Source: Ferrovum sp. (GTDB taxonomy: Bacteria > Pseudomonadota > Gammaproteobacteria > Burkholderiales > Ferrovaceae). From it: a stretch of 33,308 nt of DNA. The stretch's first letter is position 1, and each line of letters begins with the position of its first letter. Shown piece after piece: positions 1 to 7,216 of this stretch. The position numbers and the translations under genes are program-made. The notes below the pieces were generated by a model. That model did no database searches. It saw only the letters and a program-made list of their open reading frames with translations, and was not told the DNA's origin. Location of the stretch: positions 1-33,308 of the forward strand of contig WJXM01000016.1 in assembly GCA_019456405.1 (NCBI GenBank), in the 5' to 3' direction.

Positions 1-293
1 ATACAGATGGTTTAATGTTGATAAAGCGAAAACGAAAATCATGAATTGTGTAACAACATGTTCCAAAAGGGAAAAACATCGTTACTATTATGTTGACCCT
101 CCAATCACACCTGTGTTACCGCATTTATATGGATACCCCACGAAACTTTATATCGCCTACGGATTGCACCGTAGATTGCCCCGCATCACCCGGCCGGTTG
201 GCCGGGTGCGGATTGAAACCGCTGCAACGCATGGGGATTATGACCGGGGTGATGCTTGGTAGGGCTTGAGCGGAGGCAGGAGATCGGCCATTT
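1..293. other. Intergenic left edge without a convincing gene
   Basis: I see no supported coding region here. The open frames on the plus strand lack ribosome binding sites and resemble no family I know. The only structured element is the CRISPR-repeat-like palindrome at 183-219. The tail of the disrupted toxin gene begins at 294. Confidence 0.5.
183..219 (+). repeat. Solitary CRISPR-repeat-like palindrome
   Basis: This 37-base unit has a perfect 9-bp stem (CACCCGGCC / GGCCGGGTG) around a GGTT loop and ends in GATTGAAAC. Strong central palindromes followed by GATTGAAAC are typical of several CRISPR repeat classes. No second copy occurs at CRISPR spacing (60-75 bp) on either side and there are no cas genes in the window, so it is at most an orphan repeat or array remnant. 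A degenerate copy sharing 17 consecutive bases lies at 4362-4396. Confidence 0.45.
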
Positions 294-751
294 TTATTCG
301 CCAGAAACTGTCAACGCGGCGGCAATTATTTCCGCGCTCAGAAAATAACCGGAAGTCGCAAGATTTTTCAACAGGGGCATCACAAGCGGAACCAAGCCTT
401 TGCGTTTCGCCAGCACCAGCACACCCACCGTGCCAATCACCGGTACGCTGGCATTTGTCGCCATCCTGCGTCCGGCTTTATCATCCATAAGAACCCCGCA
501 CCCACACTCAATCGCCGCTGCAATCGCACTCGCTTCACCGGCATCAATTTTTTGCGCGAACGCAGAAAAATCCGGCGATGTACATAACTCCAATTGCTTC
601 CTGGTTACTGCCTCTTGGATAAGCGCACTTTCAGGGAAATCCGATCTTCCGGCACACTCAGCAAACACAATGTCCGTCACAAGCACAAGCCCAAAAAGCT
701 GAGGCAACAAGCCAATCTGATGAAGGCGGGCAAACGCAATCAACGGGCCGG
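294..751 (-). pseudogene. DUF3368/PIN-like toxin, C-terminal part cut off by IS21 insertion
   Basis: This frame encodes about 150 residues of a DUF3368-type protein, a PIN-nuclease-like toxin family found next to UPF0175/Phd antitoxins. Removing the IS element (752-3785) and one copy of the 6-bp duplication joins it in frame to a short 5' piece at 3786-3816. That gives a 160-residue protein starting MNKIVIADAGPLIAFARL, where the early Asp of the DxGPL motif is the usual PIN-like acidic residue. The native start lies on the other side of the element, so the toxin is inactivated. The reconstruction comes directly from the sequence; the toxin role is from family knowledge. Confidence 0.85.
746..751. 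repeat. Target-site duplication, left copy (GGCCGG)
   Basis: Six bases directly abutting the left IS21 end; the same six abut the right end at 3786-3791. Collapsing the two copies restores the toxin reading frame. Confidence 0.85.
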
Positions 752-877
752 TGGGTATTCCCCGACATCGTGACCGGTGATTCCAGTATCGTGACCGGCC
801 GTTCTATTTTATCGTGACCGACGATTCCATTTTATCGTGACCGATTTTTCGATTTTTGGGGAATCAGCGGTCACGAT
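752..877. repeat. IS21 left terminal region with multiple repeats
   Basis: After the outer inverted repeat (TGGGTATTCCCC) the decamer ATCGTGACCG occurs at 767-776, 788-797, 811-820 and 834-843, and inverted at 868-877. The spacing of 21-23 bp is about two helical turns. This is the multiple terminal repeat layout known for IS21 elements, where such repeats are the transposase binding sites. Confidence 0.8.
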
Positions 878-962
878 ACTAGAATGGTGTTGTACAGGGG
901 GGTAATGGGGTTACGCAGAGGACCCATTGATTGGCTATGCTTTCCAGTTTTTTGGAGAGGAC

Positions 963-2486
963 ATGCCAGTACCAAGGATTACCATGCGTAAAATAAAAGA
1001 TGTTCTCCGGTTGAAACTGGATGCTGGGCTCTCCCATGAGCAAATTGCTTCTGCCCTCAAGATTTCCAAAGGGGTGGTCACCAAATATGTGGGGCTGGCA
1101 ACGGCCGCCGGGTTGGATTGGTCAACCATACAGTCTCTGGATGAAGCGGGCTTGGAAAAGCGGTTGCTCAGTTCTTTCAGGCGAGCCAATAACCGTGTTT
1201 CACCAGACTATGGCCGCATTCATCAGGAGTTACGCCGTAAGGGCATGACCCTGATGTTGTTGTGGGAGGAATACCGGGCGGAGCATGAGGACAGTCACAC
1301 TTACTGTTACTCCAAATTCTGCGATGGTTACCGATACTTTGCTGGGCAACTCAAACGCTCGATGCGTCAGGTTCATCGGGCTGGCGAGAAACTGTTCATT
1401 GATTTTGCAGGCCCCACTCTGGCGTTGACAGGGGGTGGACGAGCCCACATCTTCGTATCTGCTTTGGGGGCGTCTGGCTATACCTTTGCCTGCGCTACCC
1501 CTAGGGAAACCATGGTCGATTGGATCGGGTCGACGATCCGGGCATTGGAATTCTACGGCGGGGTGAGCCAACTCATCGTGCCCGACAATCCCAAGGCCAT
1601 GATTGCCGATCCAGACCGGTACGAGCCACGCAGTAACGATACGGTACTCGACTTTGCCAGCCATTACGGGACCTCGGTGCTGCCGGCACGCCCTTATTCG
1701 CCCCAAGACAAGGCCAAGGTGGAGTCCGCAGTCCAAGTGGTCGAACGCTGGATCATGGTCCGCCTGAGGTATCACCACTTCACCACGGTGCAGGAAGTGG
1801 ATCAGGCGATTATCCCCTTGTTGGAACAACTCAATCACAAACCGTTCCAGAAACTGCCCGGGAGTCGTGCGAGTGCATTTGCCTCGTTGGATTTCCCGGC
1901 ATTACAGCCCTTACCCGCCACGCGTTACGAAATCGCCCATTTCAAAACCGCCAAGGTCCACATTGACTATCACATCGAGGTGGGAGGCCATCACTACAGC
2001 GTACCTCACGCCTTGGTGGGTCAGGCTCTGGAAGCCAGGGTAACCGTTTGTGCCATCGAGATTTTGCATCGGGGTCAACGGGTAGCCAGTCATGCTCGAT
2101 CGAGCCAGAAGGGGGGATTTACCACTGTAACTGCCCATATGCCAGCGGCACACCGGGCACATTTGGAATGGACGCCACAGCGCCTGATCCACTGGGGGGA
2201 GGGGATTGGCCCAGCCACTGCGGAGACGGTAACCCGCTTGATCGAACAGAACAAACACCCGGAACATGGGTATAGGTCCTGTCTGGGCCTACGGTCCTTA
2301 GCCAAGCGCTTTAGTCAGCCAAGACTGGAGGCGGCTTGTACCTTGGCGCTTCAAATCGGTACCTGCAAGTATCGTCATGTGCGCGACATTCTGGTGAACA
2401 ACCGCGACCAACACCAGCCTCCTCCCGCGAACGACTGGGTAAGTCCAGAGCATGTCCATGTCCGCGGTTCTGATTACTACCAATAG
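963..2486 (+). CDS. istA: IS21-family transposase IstA
   Basis: This is the DDE integrase-type transposase that cuts and joins the element ends together with IstB. The N-terminal 60 or so residues form a helix-turn-helix (LSHEQIASALKISKGVVTKY). The catalytic core shows the acidic triad contexts FIDFAGP, VPDNPKAMI and DKAKVESAV. A C-terminal beta-rich segment (HHYSVPHALVG) is usual for IstA. I chose the ATG at 963 (MPVPRITMRKIKDVLRL) over an upstream ATG at 927 because GGAGAGG sits just before it; this gives 507 residues, normal for the family. istB follows 10 bp later in the usual IS21 arrangement. No frameshift is visible. Confidence 0.95.
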   Translation: MPVPRITMRKIKDVLRLKLDAGLSHEQIASALKISKGVVTKYVGLATAAGLDWSTIQSLDEAGLEKRLLSSFRRANNRVSPDYGRIHQELRRKGMTLMLLWEEYRAEHEDSHTYCYSKFCDGYRYFAGQLKRSMRQVHRAGEKLFIDFAGPTLALTGGGRAHIFVSALGASGYTFACATPRETMVDWIGSTIRALEFYGGVSQLIVPDNPKAMIADPDRYEPRSNDTVLDFASHYGTSVLPARPYSPQDKAKVESAVQVVERWIMVRLRYHHFTTVQEVDQAIIPLLEQLNHKPFQKLPGSRASAFASLDFPALQPLPATRYEIAHFKTAKVHIDYHIEVGGHHYSVPHALVGQALEARVTVCAIEILHRGQRVASHARSSQKGGFTTVTAHMPAAHRAHLEWTPQRLIHWGEGIGPATAETVTRLIEQNKHPEHGYRSCLGLRSLAKRFSQPRLEAACTLALQIGTCKYRHVRDILVNNRDQHQPPPANDWVSPEHVHVRGSDYYQ

Positions 2487-2496
2487 GAAATAAATC

Positions 2497-3270
2497 ATGA
2501 TGATGCACACCACACTGGCGCAACTGCGCACCTTGAGGTTGAACGGGTTTGCCACGAGCCTTGAGGAGCAACTGGCACAACCAGGGATAGTCTCCATGAG
2601 TTTTGAGGAGCGACTGGCATTGCTGGTGGATCGGGAGATCCATTACCGAACTGACCGCCGTCTGGTTAGTCTTCTCAAACAAGCACATTTGAAATATCCG
2701 CAAGCCACCATTGAGGACATAGATACCCGCCCCTCACGGGGAATCGATCGCAATGCGGTGATGAGTCTGGCTTTGGGGGATTGGGTCAAATCAGGGTACA
2801 ACCTATTGATTACTGGACCCACAGGCGCAGGGAAATCTTGGTTGGCTTGTGCCTTGGCCCAGTATGCCTGTCGCCGGGGATGTTCTGCGCTCTATTTGAG
2901 AGTCCCCCGGCTACAGGAAGAGTTACGGATCATGCACGGCAGCGGCACCTTTGTGAAGTGGTTGATACAACTTGCAAAAGTCGATGTCCTGCTGCTGGAT
3001 GATTTTGGGATGGGGGGAATTGACAGTACGACCCGTTCTGATTTGCTGGAGATTATAGATGACCGTTCGACCAGTCGGTCAACCATTCTGACCAGTCAAT
3101 TGCCAATCGAACACTGGCATGCCTGGATCGGGGACGCCACCATTGCTGATGCCCTGCTGGATCGGGTCATGCAACGGCATCACCGTTTCACGCTGACCGG
3201 AGAGTCATTACGGAGGGGAAAAACAAAGGGGGTTCAGAAGGAAGCATCCGGTACGGTTTCCGGTGAGTAA
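2497..3270 (+). CDS. istB: IS21-family helper ATPase IstB
   Basis: IstB is the DnaC/DnaA-like AAA+ ATPase that assists IstA in target selection and strand transfer. The Walker A motif is LLITGPTGAGKSWLACALA near residue 105-123 and the Walker B motif is VDVLLLDDFGM near 165. Its 257 residues fit the family. The start contains three consecutive ATG codons after AGGAAAT. It belongs to one transcription unit with istA. The frame is intact, so the element encodes both proteins needed for movement. Confidence 0.95.
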   Translation: MMMHTTLAQLRTLRLNGFATSLEEQLAQPGIVSMSFEERLALLVDREIHYRTDRRLVSLLKQAHLKYPQATIEDIDTRPSRGIDRNAVMSLALGDWVKSGYNLLITGPTGAGKSWLACALAQYACRRGCSALYLRVPRLQEELRIMHGSGTFVKWLIQLAKVDVLLLDDFGMGGIDSTTRSDLLEIIDDRSTSRSTILTSQLPIEHWHAWIGDATIADALLDRVMQRHHRFTLTGESLRRGKTKGVQKEASGTVSGE

Positions 3271-3335
3271 CTTTGCCGGATTCGGCCCATTGAAACGCTC
3301 GATGAAATTGAACAGAAATGAGCCAGGCAGTCTTT

Positions 3336-3637
3336 GTGACTGCGTAACGAAGAGGAGAAGTGAGATGAAAAAGGACGCAGCAACTGCCGCAGAAAGGCAA
3401 GCCGCCTACCGCAAGCGTCGGTGTGAGGCTGGAGAGAATGGTGAACGCCGTATAAACCTGTGGGTATCGACCAGAGCCAGCCTGGCGGTCCAGAGATTGG
3501 CGTCCCGTTACTGCGTAACGAAGCGAGAAATGATTGAGCGGTTAGTAGTCGCGGAGGAAGAAAAGATCCTGTACGGGATAAGTGAAGATGACTTGGATGC
3601 ATATCTGGCCGCAGGGGAAAGACCGTTACGCAGTAAC
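3336..3637. repeat. Three palindromic GTTAC-TGC-GTAAC motifs
   Basis: Copies lie at 3336-3348 (GTGACTGCGTAAC), 3507-3519 (GTTACTGCGTAAC) and 3625-3637 (GTTACGCAGTAAC, the exact reverse complement of the second). A partial copy GTTACGCAG lies at 910-918 just ahead of istA. The symmetry and distribution suggest a binding site for an element-encoded protein, perhaps the passenger gene product. Confidence 0.45.
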
Positions 3638-3694
3638 GGACAAAAAACCGGAGGGAAAAACATGAAAAAGGAGAAAAATATCGAGTTATCGTGA
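3365..3694 (+). CDS. Small basic passenger protein of the IS21 element, function unknown
   Basis: A 109-residue protein starting MKKDAATAAERQAAYRKRR, preceded by AGGAG at good spacing. It is rich in Lys/Arg at the N-terminus. The segment INLWVSTRASLAVQRLASRYCVTKREMIERLVVAEEE resembles a ribbon-helix-helix fold (a beta strand followed by two helices), so a DNA-binding regulator is plausible but unproven. It lies inside the IS boundaries, between istB and the right end, a position not occupied in ordinary IS21 elements. Three copies of a GTTAC-N3-GTAAC palindrome lie just before and within it. An alternative upstream start (3263) would overlap istB and is less likely. Confidence 0.6.
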   Translation: MKKDAATAAERQAAYRKRRCEAGENGERRINLWVSTRASLAVQRLASRYCVTKREMIERLVVAEEEKILYGISEDDLDAYLAAGERPLRSNGQKTGGKNMKKEKNIELS

Positions 3695-3785
3695 CCGATC
3701 ACAGTACAATATAAGCGCGTAACGCCATGTCCCAGCCATCGGTCACGATGAGGGGAACCAGCGGTCATCTTCAGGGGAATACGCA
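3688..3785. repeat. IS21 right terminal region
   Basis: Contains the decamer ATCGTGACCG at 3688-3697, its inverted copy at 3740-3749, a degenerate copy near 3761, and the outer inverted repeat ending GGGGAATACGCA at 3785. It mirrors the left end. Confidence 0.75.
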
Positions 3786-3791
3786 GGCCGG
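3786..3791. repeat. Target-site duplication, right copy (GGCCGG)
   Basis: Matches the six bases at 746-751 that precede the left end of the element. Confidence 0.85.
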
Positions 3792-3816
3792 CATCTGCGA
3801 TGACGATTTTATTCAA
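3786..3816 (-). pseudogene. DUF3368/PIN-like toxin, 5' fragment with native start
   Basis: This holds the first ten codons of the toxin (TTG start at 3816, read MNKIVIADAG), separated from the rest of the gene at 294-751 by the IS21 element. The TTG start overlaps the antitoxin stop codon by 8 bases, indicating translational coupling in the intact operon. Reading on into the element would produce a meaningless tail of about 90 residues. Confidence 0.8.
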
Positions 3817-4132
3817 AGGCCACCAACTCCCGTTGTAATTCCTCCTTGCCGTAACGCACTACTGGAATTTTCAGCGCACCGAGGTGATCGATGAATTCGC
3901 CTTTGGGCATCCCGGCAAGCTTTGCGGCCTTGCCGATGCTGATCACCTCATCGTCGAAAAGCTTTACTGCCAGTGCAACCCCCACCCCCTCCTTGAGCAA
4001 TACCTCGTCAAACGGCACAGCCACAAATACCGGCTGGCCATGCTTGGTAATGACCGACAGCCTTCCCTGCTCAGCATCCCGAATCAGATCACCGGTGCGT
4101 TCACGTAAATCGCGGATAGTAAAAGCATCCAT
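3809..4132 (-). CDS. Antitoxin of Phd type with UPF0175-like C-terminal domain
   Basis: A 107-residue protein. The N-terminal half (FTIRDLRERTGDLIRDAEQGRLSVITKHGQPVFVAVPFDE) is a prevent-host-death/YefM-like DNA-binding fold. The C-terminal half (VISIGKAAKLAGMPKGEFIDHLGALKIPVVRY) is the UPF0175-type helix-turn-helix often paired with DUF3368 toxins. It would neutralise the toxin and repress the operon. A GGTGG ribosome site precedes the ATG and a palindromic operator lies at 4151-4176. The frame is intact while its partner toxin is split by IS21, so the antitoxin now stands alone. Confidence 0.85.
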   Translation of the reverse strand: MDAFTIRDLRERTGDLIRDAEQGRLSVITKHGQPVFVAVPFDEVLLKEGVGVALAVKLFDDEVISIGKAAKLAGMPKGEFIDHLGALKIPVVRYGKEELQRELVAFE

Positions 4133-4150
4133 AATTCCACCTCTTAATAA

Positions 4151-4176
4151 ATTGTGCCATCAGATGATAGCACAAT
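4151..4176. promoter_or_regulatory. Probable operator of the toxin-antitoxin operon
   Basis: An inverted repeat with 11-bp arms, ATTGTGCCATC and GATAGCACAAT (one mismatch), around AGAT. It sits 19 bp upstream of the antitoxin ATG, where autoregulatory Phd-type antitoxins bind. The palindrome is seen directly; its role is inferred. Confidence 0.55.
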
Positions 4177-4321
4177 ACTTAAAGGCGACGCACAAGAGGT
4201 ATTGCCAGGCATGCAAGCCTTTAACGAAGCATTCAAGCCGGATAGATTGTTGCTGGTGGGAGGCGACGGCATCGCCGTGGAAGAGTTTTTACGCCAGCCG
4301 ATTGAGCATTGGTTGAGGTAG
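4151..4321 (+). pseudogene. 3' remnant of a DUF4143-type AAA ATPase gene
   Basis: An in-frame plus-strand stretch of about 56 codons ends at TAG 4321 and reads ...LKGDAQEVLPGMQAF... then RLLLVGGDGIAVEEFL and PIEHWLR. This resembles the C-terminus of DUF4143-containing ATP-binding proteins (a VGG-GI-EEFL pattern followed by a final HWL). A stop codon lies just upstream (4148-4150), and no ATPase domain is present. It overlaps the divergent antitoxin promoter. The family match is by recognition only. Confidence 0.5.
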
Positions 4322-4361
4322 TTGTTTATTGCGCTGACTGCAACCGCCTGGACGCAGTCAA

Positions 4362-4396
4362 ATCATTCAGCCGGTTGGCCGGGTGCAGATTAAAAC
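4362..4396 (+). repeat. Degenerate second copy of the CRISPR-repeat-like unit
   Basis: Shares GCCGGTTGGCCGGGTGC (4370-4386) exactly with the unit at 183-219 and ends GATTAAAAC instead of GATTGAAAC. Its left stem arm is mutated, as expected for a decayed terminal repeat. It lies immediately upstream of the NtrC boxes of glnA. Confidence 0.4.
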
Positions 4397-4407
4397 TGGC
4401 GCACAGG

Positions 4408-4453
4408 CGCACTCTTATGGTGCGTTTTGCCCTAAAAGCACTACATTGGTGCG
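4408..4453 (+). promoter_or_regulatory. Tandem NtrC-binding sites (glnA enhancer)
   Basis: Two 17-bp sites fit the enteric NtrC consensus TGCACTAAAATGGTGCA. The first, at 4408-4424, has GCACT-CTTA-TGGTGC and the second, at 4437-4453, has GCACT-ACAT-TGGTGC. Only the outermost bases differ from the consensus at conserved positions. Centres are 29 bp apart, at about -140 and -111 relative to the start site predicted from the sigma54 promoter, close to the enteric glnA geometry. Confidence 0.85.
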
Positions 4454-4529
4454 AACTGCTTCACCGCCAAAAAATCATGTTCTATTACTCTTTCCTTATG
4501 GCACAATGCTGAAGTAGAGTGGAAGGGTT

Positions 4530-4546
4530 TGGCATGCAACCTGCTT
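4530..4546 (+). promoter_or_regulatory. Sigma54 (-24/-12) promoter of glnA
   Basis: TGGCAT...CTGCTT has the invariant GG (4531-4532) and GC (4543-4544) separated by exactly 10 bp. The predicted transcription start is near 4556, giving a leader of about 73 nt. With the NtrC boxes upstream, this is a standard nitrogen-limitation promoter. Confidence 0.85.
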
Positions 4547-4628
4547 ATCTTCGGGAGATCGAACGAGTAGGGGATCAGGGTTCCAACAGATTGGAATATC
4601 TTAAAAATTTTCTGACAGGAGAGAAGAA

Positions 4629-6038
4629 ATGGCAGTTGCCGATGTAATGCAGATGGTCAAGGACCACGAGGTCAAGTTTGTCGATTTTCGTTTTACGGAT
4701 ACCCGCGGCAAGGAGCAGCATGTTACTGTTCCTGTCAGCCACTTTGGGCCGGAAAAATTTACCGAAGGTCATGCCTTTGACGGTTCCTCCATCGCAGGAT
4801 GGAAAGGCATTCAGGCCTCCGATATGCTCCTGATGCCCGATTCCACCACGGCCAACCTCGATCCGTTCATGGATGAATCCACACTGATCCTGACCTGTGA
4901 TGTCATCGAACCCTCTGATGGCAAAGGCTACGACCGCGACCCCCGCTCCTTGGCCAAACGTGCCGAAGCCTATCTGAAATCCAGTGGCATCGGTGATACT
5001 GCTTACTTCGGTCCCGAACCTGAATTTTTTGTATTCGATTCCGTGACCTGGAATATTGACATGTCCGGATGTTCCGTCCGGGTGGAAACCGAAGAAGCCC
5101 CCTGGTCTTCCGGCAAATCCTACGAAGGTGGCAACATGGGCCACCGTCCCGCCGTCAAGGGGGGCTATTTTCCGGTACCTCCCGTCGATTCACTCCATGA
5201 TATCCGCTCAGCCATGTGCCTGGCCCTGGAAGACATGGGCGTTCCGGTGGAAGTACACCACCATGAGGTGGCAGCTCCAGGTCAATGCGAAATCGGCACC
5301 AAATTCGCACCCTTGGTACAACGCGCCGACTGGCTGCAAATCTTCAAGTACGTGGTCCACAATGTCGCCCATTCCTACGGCAAAACAGCCACTTTCATGC
5401 CCAAGCCCATTGTTGGTGACAATGGTTCCGGAATGCATGTTCACCAGTCTGTCTGGAAAGATGGAAAGAATCTGTTTGCAGGCAATGGTTATGCCGGACT
5501 CTCCGATTTTGCCCTCTATTACATCGGTGGAATCATCAAACATGCCAAGGCCCTCAATGCCATCACCAATCCCGGCACCAATTCCTACAAGCGATTGGTG
5601 CCCGGTTTTGAAGCCCCCGTCAAGTTGGCCTACTCCGCCCGTAACCGCTCGGCCGCGATTCGCGTTCCTTTCGTACAAAGCGACAAGGCCCGCCGTATCG
5701 AAGTGCGCTTTCCCGACCCCACTGCCAATCCCTACCTGGCTTTCTCGGCATTGATGATGGCCGGCCTGGATGGCATTCAAAACAAGATTCACCCCGGCGA
5801 AGCCTCCGATCGCGACCTGTACCATCTGTCTCCCGAAGAAGACGCAAAAATCCCGGCTCCCGCCGCTTCTTTGGATGAAGCCTTGGCAGCACTGGACAAG
5901 GACCGTGAGTTCCTGACCCGGGGGGGCGTATTCTCCAATGAAATGATCGATGCCTACATTGCACTCAAGATGGAAGAAGTCACCCTGTTCCGGATGACCA
6001 CCCACCCTCTGGAGTTCCAGATGTACTACAGCCTGTAA
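4629..6038 (+). CDS. glnA: Glutamine synthetase, type I
   Basis: GlnA makes glutamine from glutamate, ammonia and ATP in the cytoplasm as a dodecamer, the main ammonium-assimilating step. At 469 residues it has the normal GSI-beta length. Visible motifs include the FDGSSIAGW loop near residue 50, the EPEFFVFD metal-site strand, the [17 protein letters not shown] stretch, the [11 protein letters not shown] region and [17 protein letters not shown]. The adenylylation tyrosine ([10 protein letters not shown]) is residue 398, so activity is probably tuned by GlnE. An AGGAGAG ribosome site precedes the ATG. Transcription is expected from the sigma54/NtrC promoter at 4408-4546. A terminator follows before ntrB. 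Confidence 0.98.
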   Translation: MAVADVMQMVKDHEVKFVDFRFTDTRGKEQHVTVPVSHFGPEKFTEGHAFDGSSIAGWKGIQASDMLLMPDSTTANLDPFMDESTLILTCDVIEPSDGKGYDRDPRSLAKRAEAYLKSSGIGDTAYFGPEPEFFVFDSVTWNIDMSGCSVRVETEEAPWSSGKSYEGGNMGHRPAVKGGYFPVPPVDSLHDIRSAMCLALEDMGVPVEVHHHEVAAPGQCEIGTKFAPLVQRADWLQIFKYVVHNVAHSYGKTATFMPKPIVGDNGSGMHVHQSVWKDGKNLFAGNGYAGLSDFALYYIGGIIKHAKALNAITNPGTNSYKRLVPGFEAPVKLAYSARNRSAAIRVPFVQSDKARRIEVRFPDPTANPYLAFSALMMAGLDGIQNKIHPGEASDRDLYHLSPEEDAKIPAPAASLDEALAALDKDREFLTRGGVFSNEMIDAYIALKMEEVTLFRMTTHPLEFQMYYSL

Positions 6039-6078
6039 GGCTGAGCAGGCTCCTACGCTGGTCATGTCCGCACTCACC

Positions 6079-6112
6079 AGCCCGTCAGCCATCTTTGGAT
6101 GACGGGCTTTTT
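6079..6112 (+). terminator. Rho-independent terminator/attenuator between glnA and ntrB
   Basis: A perfect 9-bp stem AGCCCGTCA (6079-6087) / TGACGGGCT (6100-6108) with a 12-base loop, followed by a T-run. It ends one base before the chosen ntrB ATG (6114), so read-through must pass it and the ntrB ribosome site lies inside the stem. It probably lowers ntrBC expression relative to glnA. Confidence 0.8.
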
Positions 6113-6113
6113 C

Positions 6114-7202
6114 ATGGAGAACCCCCACCTGCTCCCCGCAGAAGATGCCCGTTTTATCGGACTGGATCTTCTCCATACGGCCATTCTGGTCCTGGATGCA
6201 GACCTGCGCATCCGTTTCGTCAATACCGCTACCGAAAGTTTGCTGGCCATGGGACGCAAGCACCTCGTCAATTCCCCTTTGGCCCAAATCTCCCATTCCT
6301 CCCAAAGTCTGGTGGAACTCACACGCACGGCACTCCAACAGGAAATGGGTTTTCTGGAACATGAGTGGGTCATTCAATCGCAAGAGGGAGGCCCCCATGT
6401 CATCAGTTGCACGGGGACCCCGCTGGGCACCCCCGTACAGGGTATTCTGCTGGAACTGCGCCCCATCACCCAACGTATGCGCATTGCCCGGGAAGAAAAG
6501 ATTCTCGAGGATCAAAAAACCAACCGGGAGTTATTGCGCAATCTGGCCCATGAGATCCGCAATCCTCTGGGCGGAATCCGTGGTGCGGCCCAGTTACTGG
6601 AAGGAGAGTTGGATTCGCCCGAATTGAAGGAATATACGCAAGTCATTCGAGATGAAACCGACCGCCTGCAAAACCTGATGGATCGGCTTCTCAGTTCGCG
6701 CCCCTCGCGTCAAGTGGCTGCCCTCAACATTCATGAAGTACTGGAGAGGGTCCGTACCATTCTGTTGGCTGAATTTCCTCATGGTCTGAAACTCAAACGC
6801 GACTATGACCCCAGTCTGCCTGAACTACAGGGAGATCGGGAACAACTCATCCAGGCCGTGCTCAATATCACGCGCAACGCGGCACAAGCACTGGGAGGCA
6901 TAGGCACGATCCACCTGCAAAGTCGTCCTCTGCGCCAGGTCACCTTGGCGCGACGTCGTTTTCGCCTGGGGTTGATGATCCGTATCCGAGACAATGGCCC
7001 AGGCATTCCGGAAGATCTTCAGAAACGCATTTTCCAGCCTCTGGTCTCGGGCCGCGAAGGGGGAAGTGGTTTGGGATTGATGTTGGCACAAAACTTGATA
7101 AGTCAACATCAGGGATTGGTAGAATTTGACAGCAGACCCGGCGAGACCTGCTTCGCCCTCATTCTTCCTCTCCTGGAAACCGAACAATCCACTGAACCCT
7201 GA
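6114..7202 (+). CDS. glnL: Nitrogen regulation sensor histidine kinase NtrB
   Basis: NtrB phosphorylates NtrC under nitrogen limitation and, with PII bound, dephosphorylates it. An N-terminal PAS domain (residues about 10-115) precedes the H-box NLAHEIRNPLGGIRGAAQLL with the phospho-accepting His at about residue 146. The N-box NITRNAAQAL and the G-boxes RDNGPGIPEDLQ and GSGLGLMLAQNL follow. There are no membrane segments, as expected for this cytosolic kinase. I prefer the ATG at 6114 (MENPHLLP, 362 residues) over 6099, because 6099 lies inside the terminator stem. It lies between glnA and ntrC, 14 bp before ntrC. Confidence 0.96.
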   Translation: MENPHLLPAEDARFIGLDLLHTAILVLDADLRIRFVNTATESLLAMGRKHLVNSPLAQISHSSQSLVELTRTALQQEMGFLEHEWVIQSQEGGPHVISCTGTPLGTPVQGILLELRPITQRMRIAREEKILEDQKTNRELLRNLAHEIRNPLGGIRGAAQLLEGELDSPELKEYTQVIRDETDRLQNLMDRLLSSRPSRQVAALNIHEVLERVRTILLAEFPHGLKLKRDYDPSLPELQGDREQLIQAVLNITRNAAQALGGIGTIHLQSRPLRQVTLARRRFRLGLMIRIRDNGPGIPEDLQKRIFQPLVSGREGGSGLGLMLAQNLISQHQGLVEFDSRPGETCFALILPLLETEQSTEP

Positions 7203-7216
7203 ATTCCATCGAGGAA

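Larger units (their letters stand above)
752..3785. mobile_element. IS21-family insertion sequence (about 3.03 kb) with passenger gene
   Basis: The element carries istA (DDE transposase) and istB (AAA+ helper) and is flanked by a perfect 6-bp duplication GGCCGG at 746-751 and 3786-3791. Its ends match as TGGGTATTCCCC on the left and, reversed, TGCGTATTCCCC on the right, and both begin with the TG typical of the family. Inside both ends the decamer ATCGTGACCG recurs. Typical IS21 elements are 2.0-2.5 kb; the excess here is an extra gene at 3365-3694. Excision restores an intact toxin reading frame, which confirms the boundaries. The element looks complete and possibly still active. Confidence 0.92.

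Noticed and set aside
183-219. A true CRISPR array
   Set aside because: Only one unit is found locally, the degenerate second copy is 4 kb away, there are no regular spacers and no cas genes.
41-262. Plus-strand open frame of 73 codons at the left edge
   Set aside because: No ribosome site, low-complexity basic composition, and it runs through the CRISPR-like palindrome; probably non-coding.
6099-6113. Upstream ATG of ntrB (MTGFF)
   Set aside because: It lies inside the right arm of the glnA terminator stem; the ATG at 6114 is more plausible.
5208-6515. Long antisense frame (435 codons) over glnA and the start of ntrB
   Set aside because: It is a shadow of high-GC codon use in glnA; it crosses two confident genes and the terminator.
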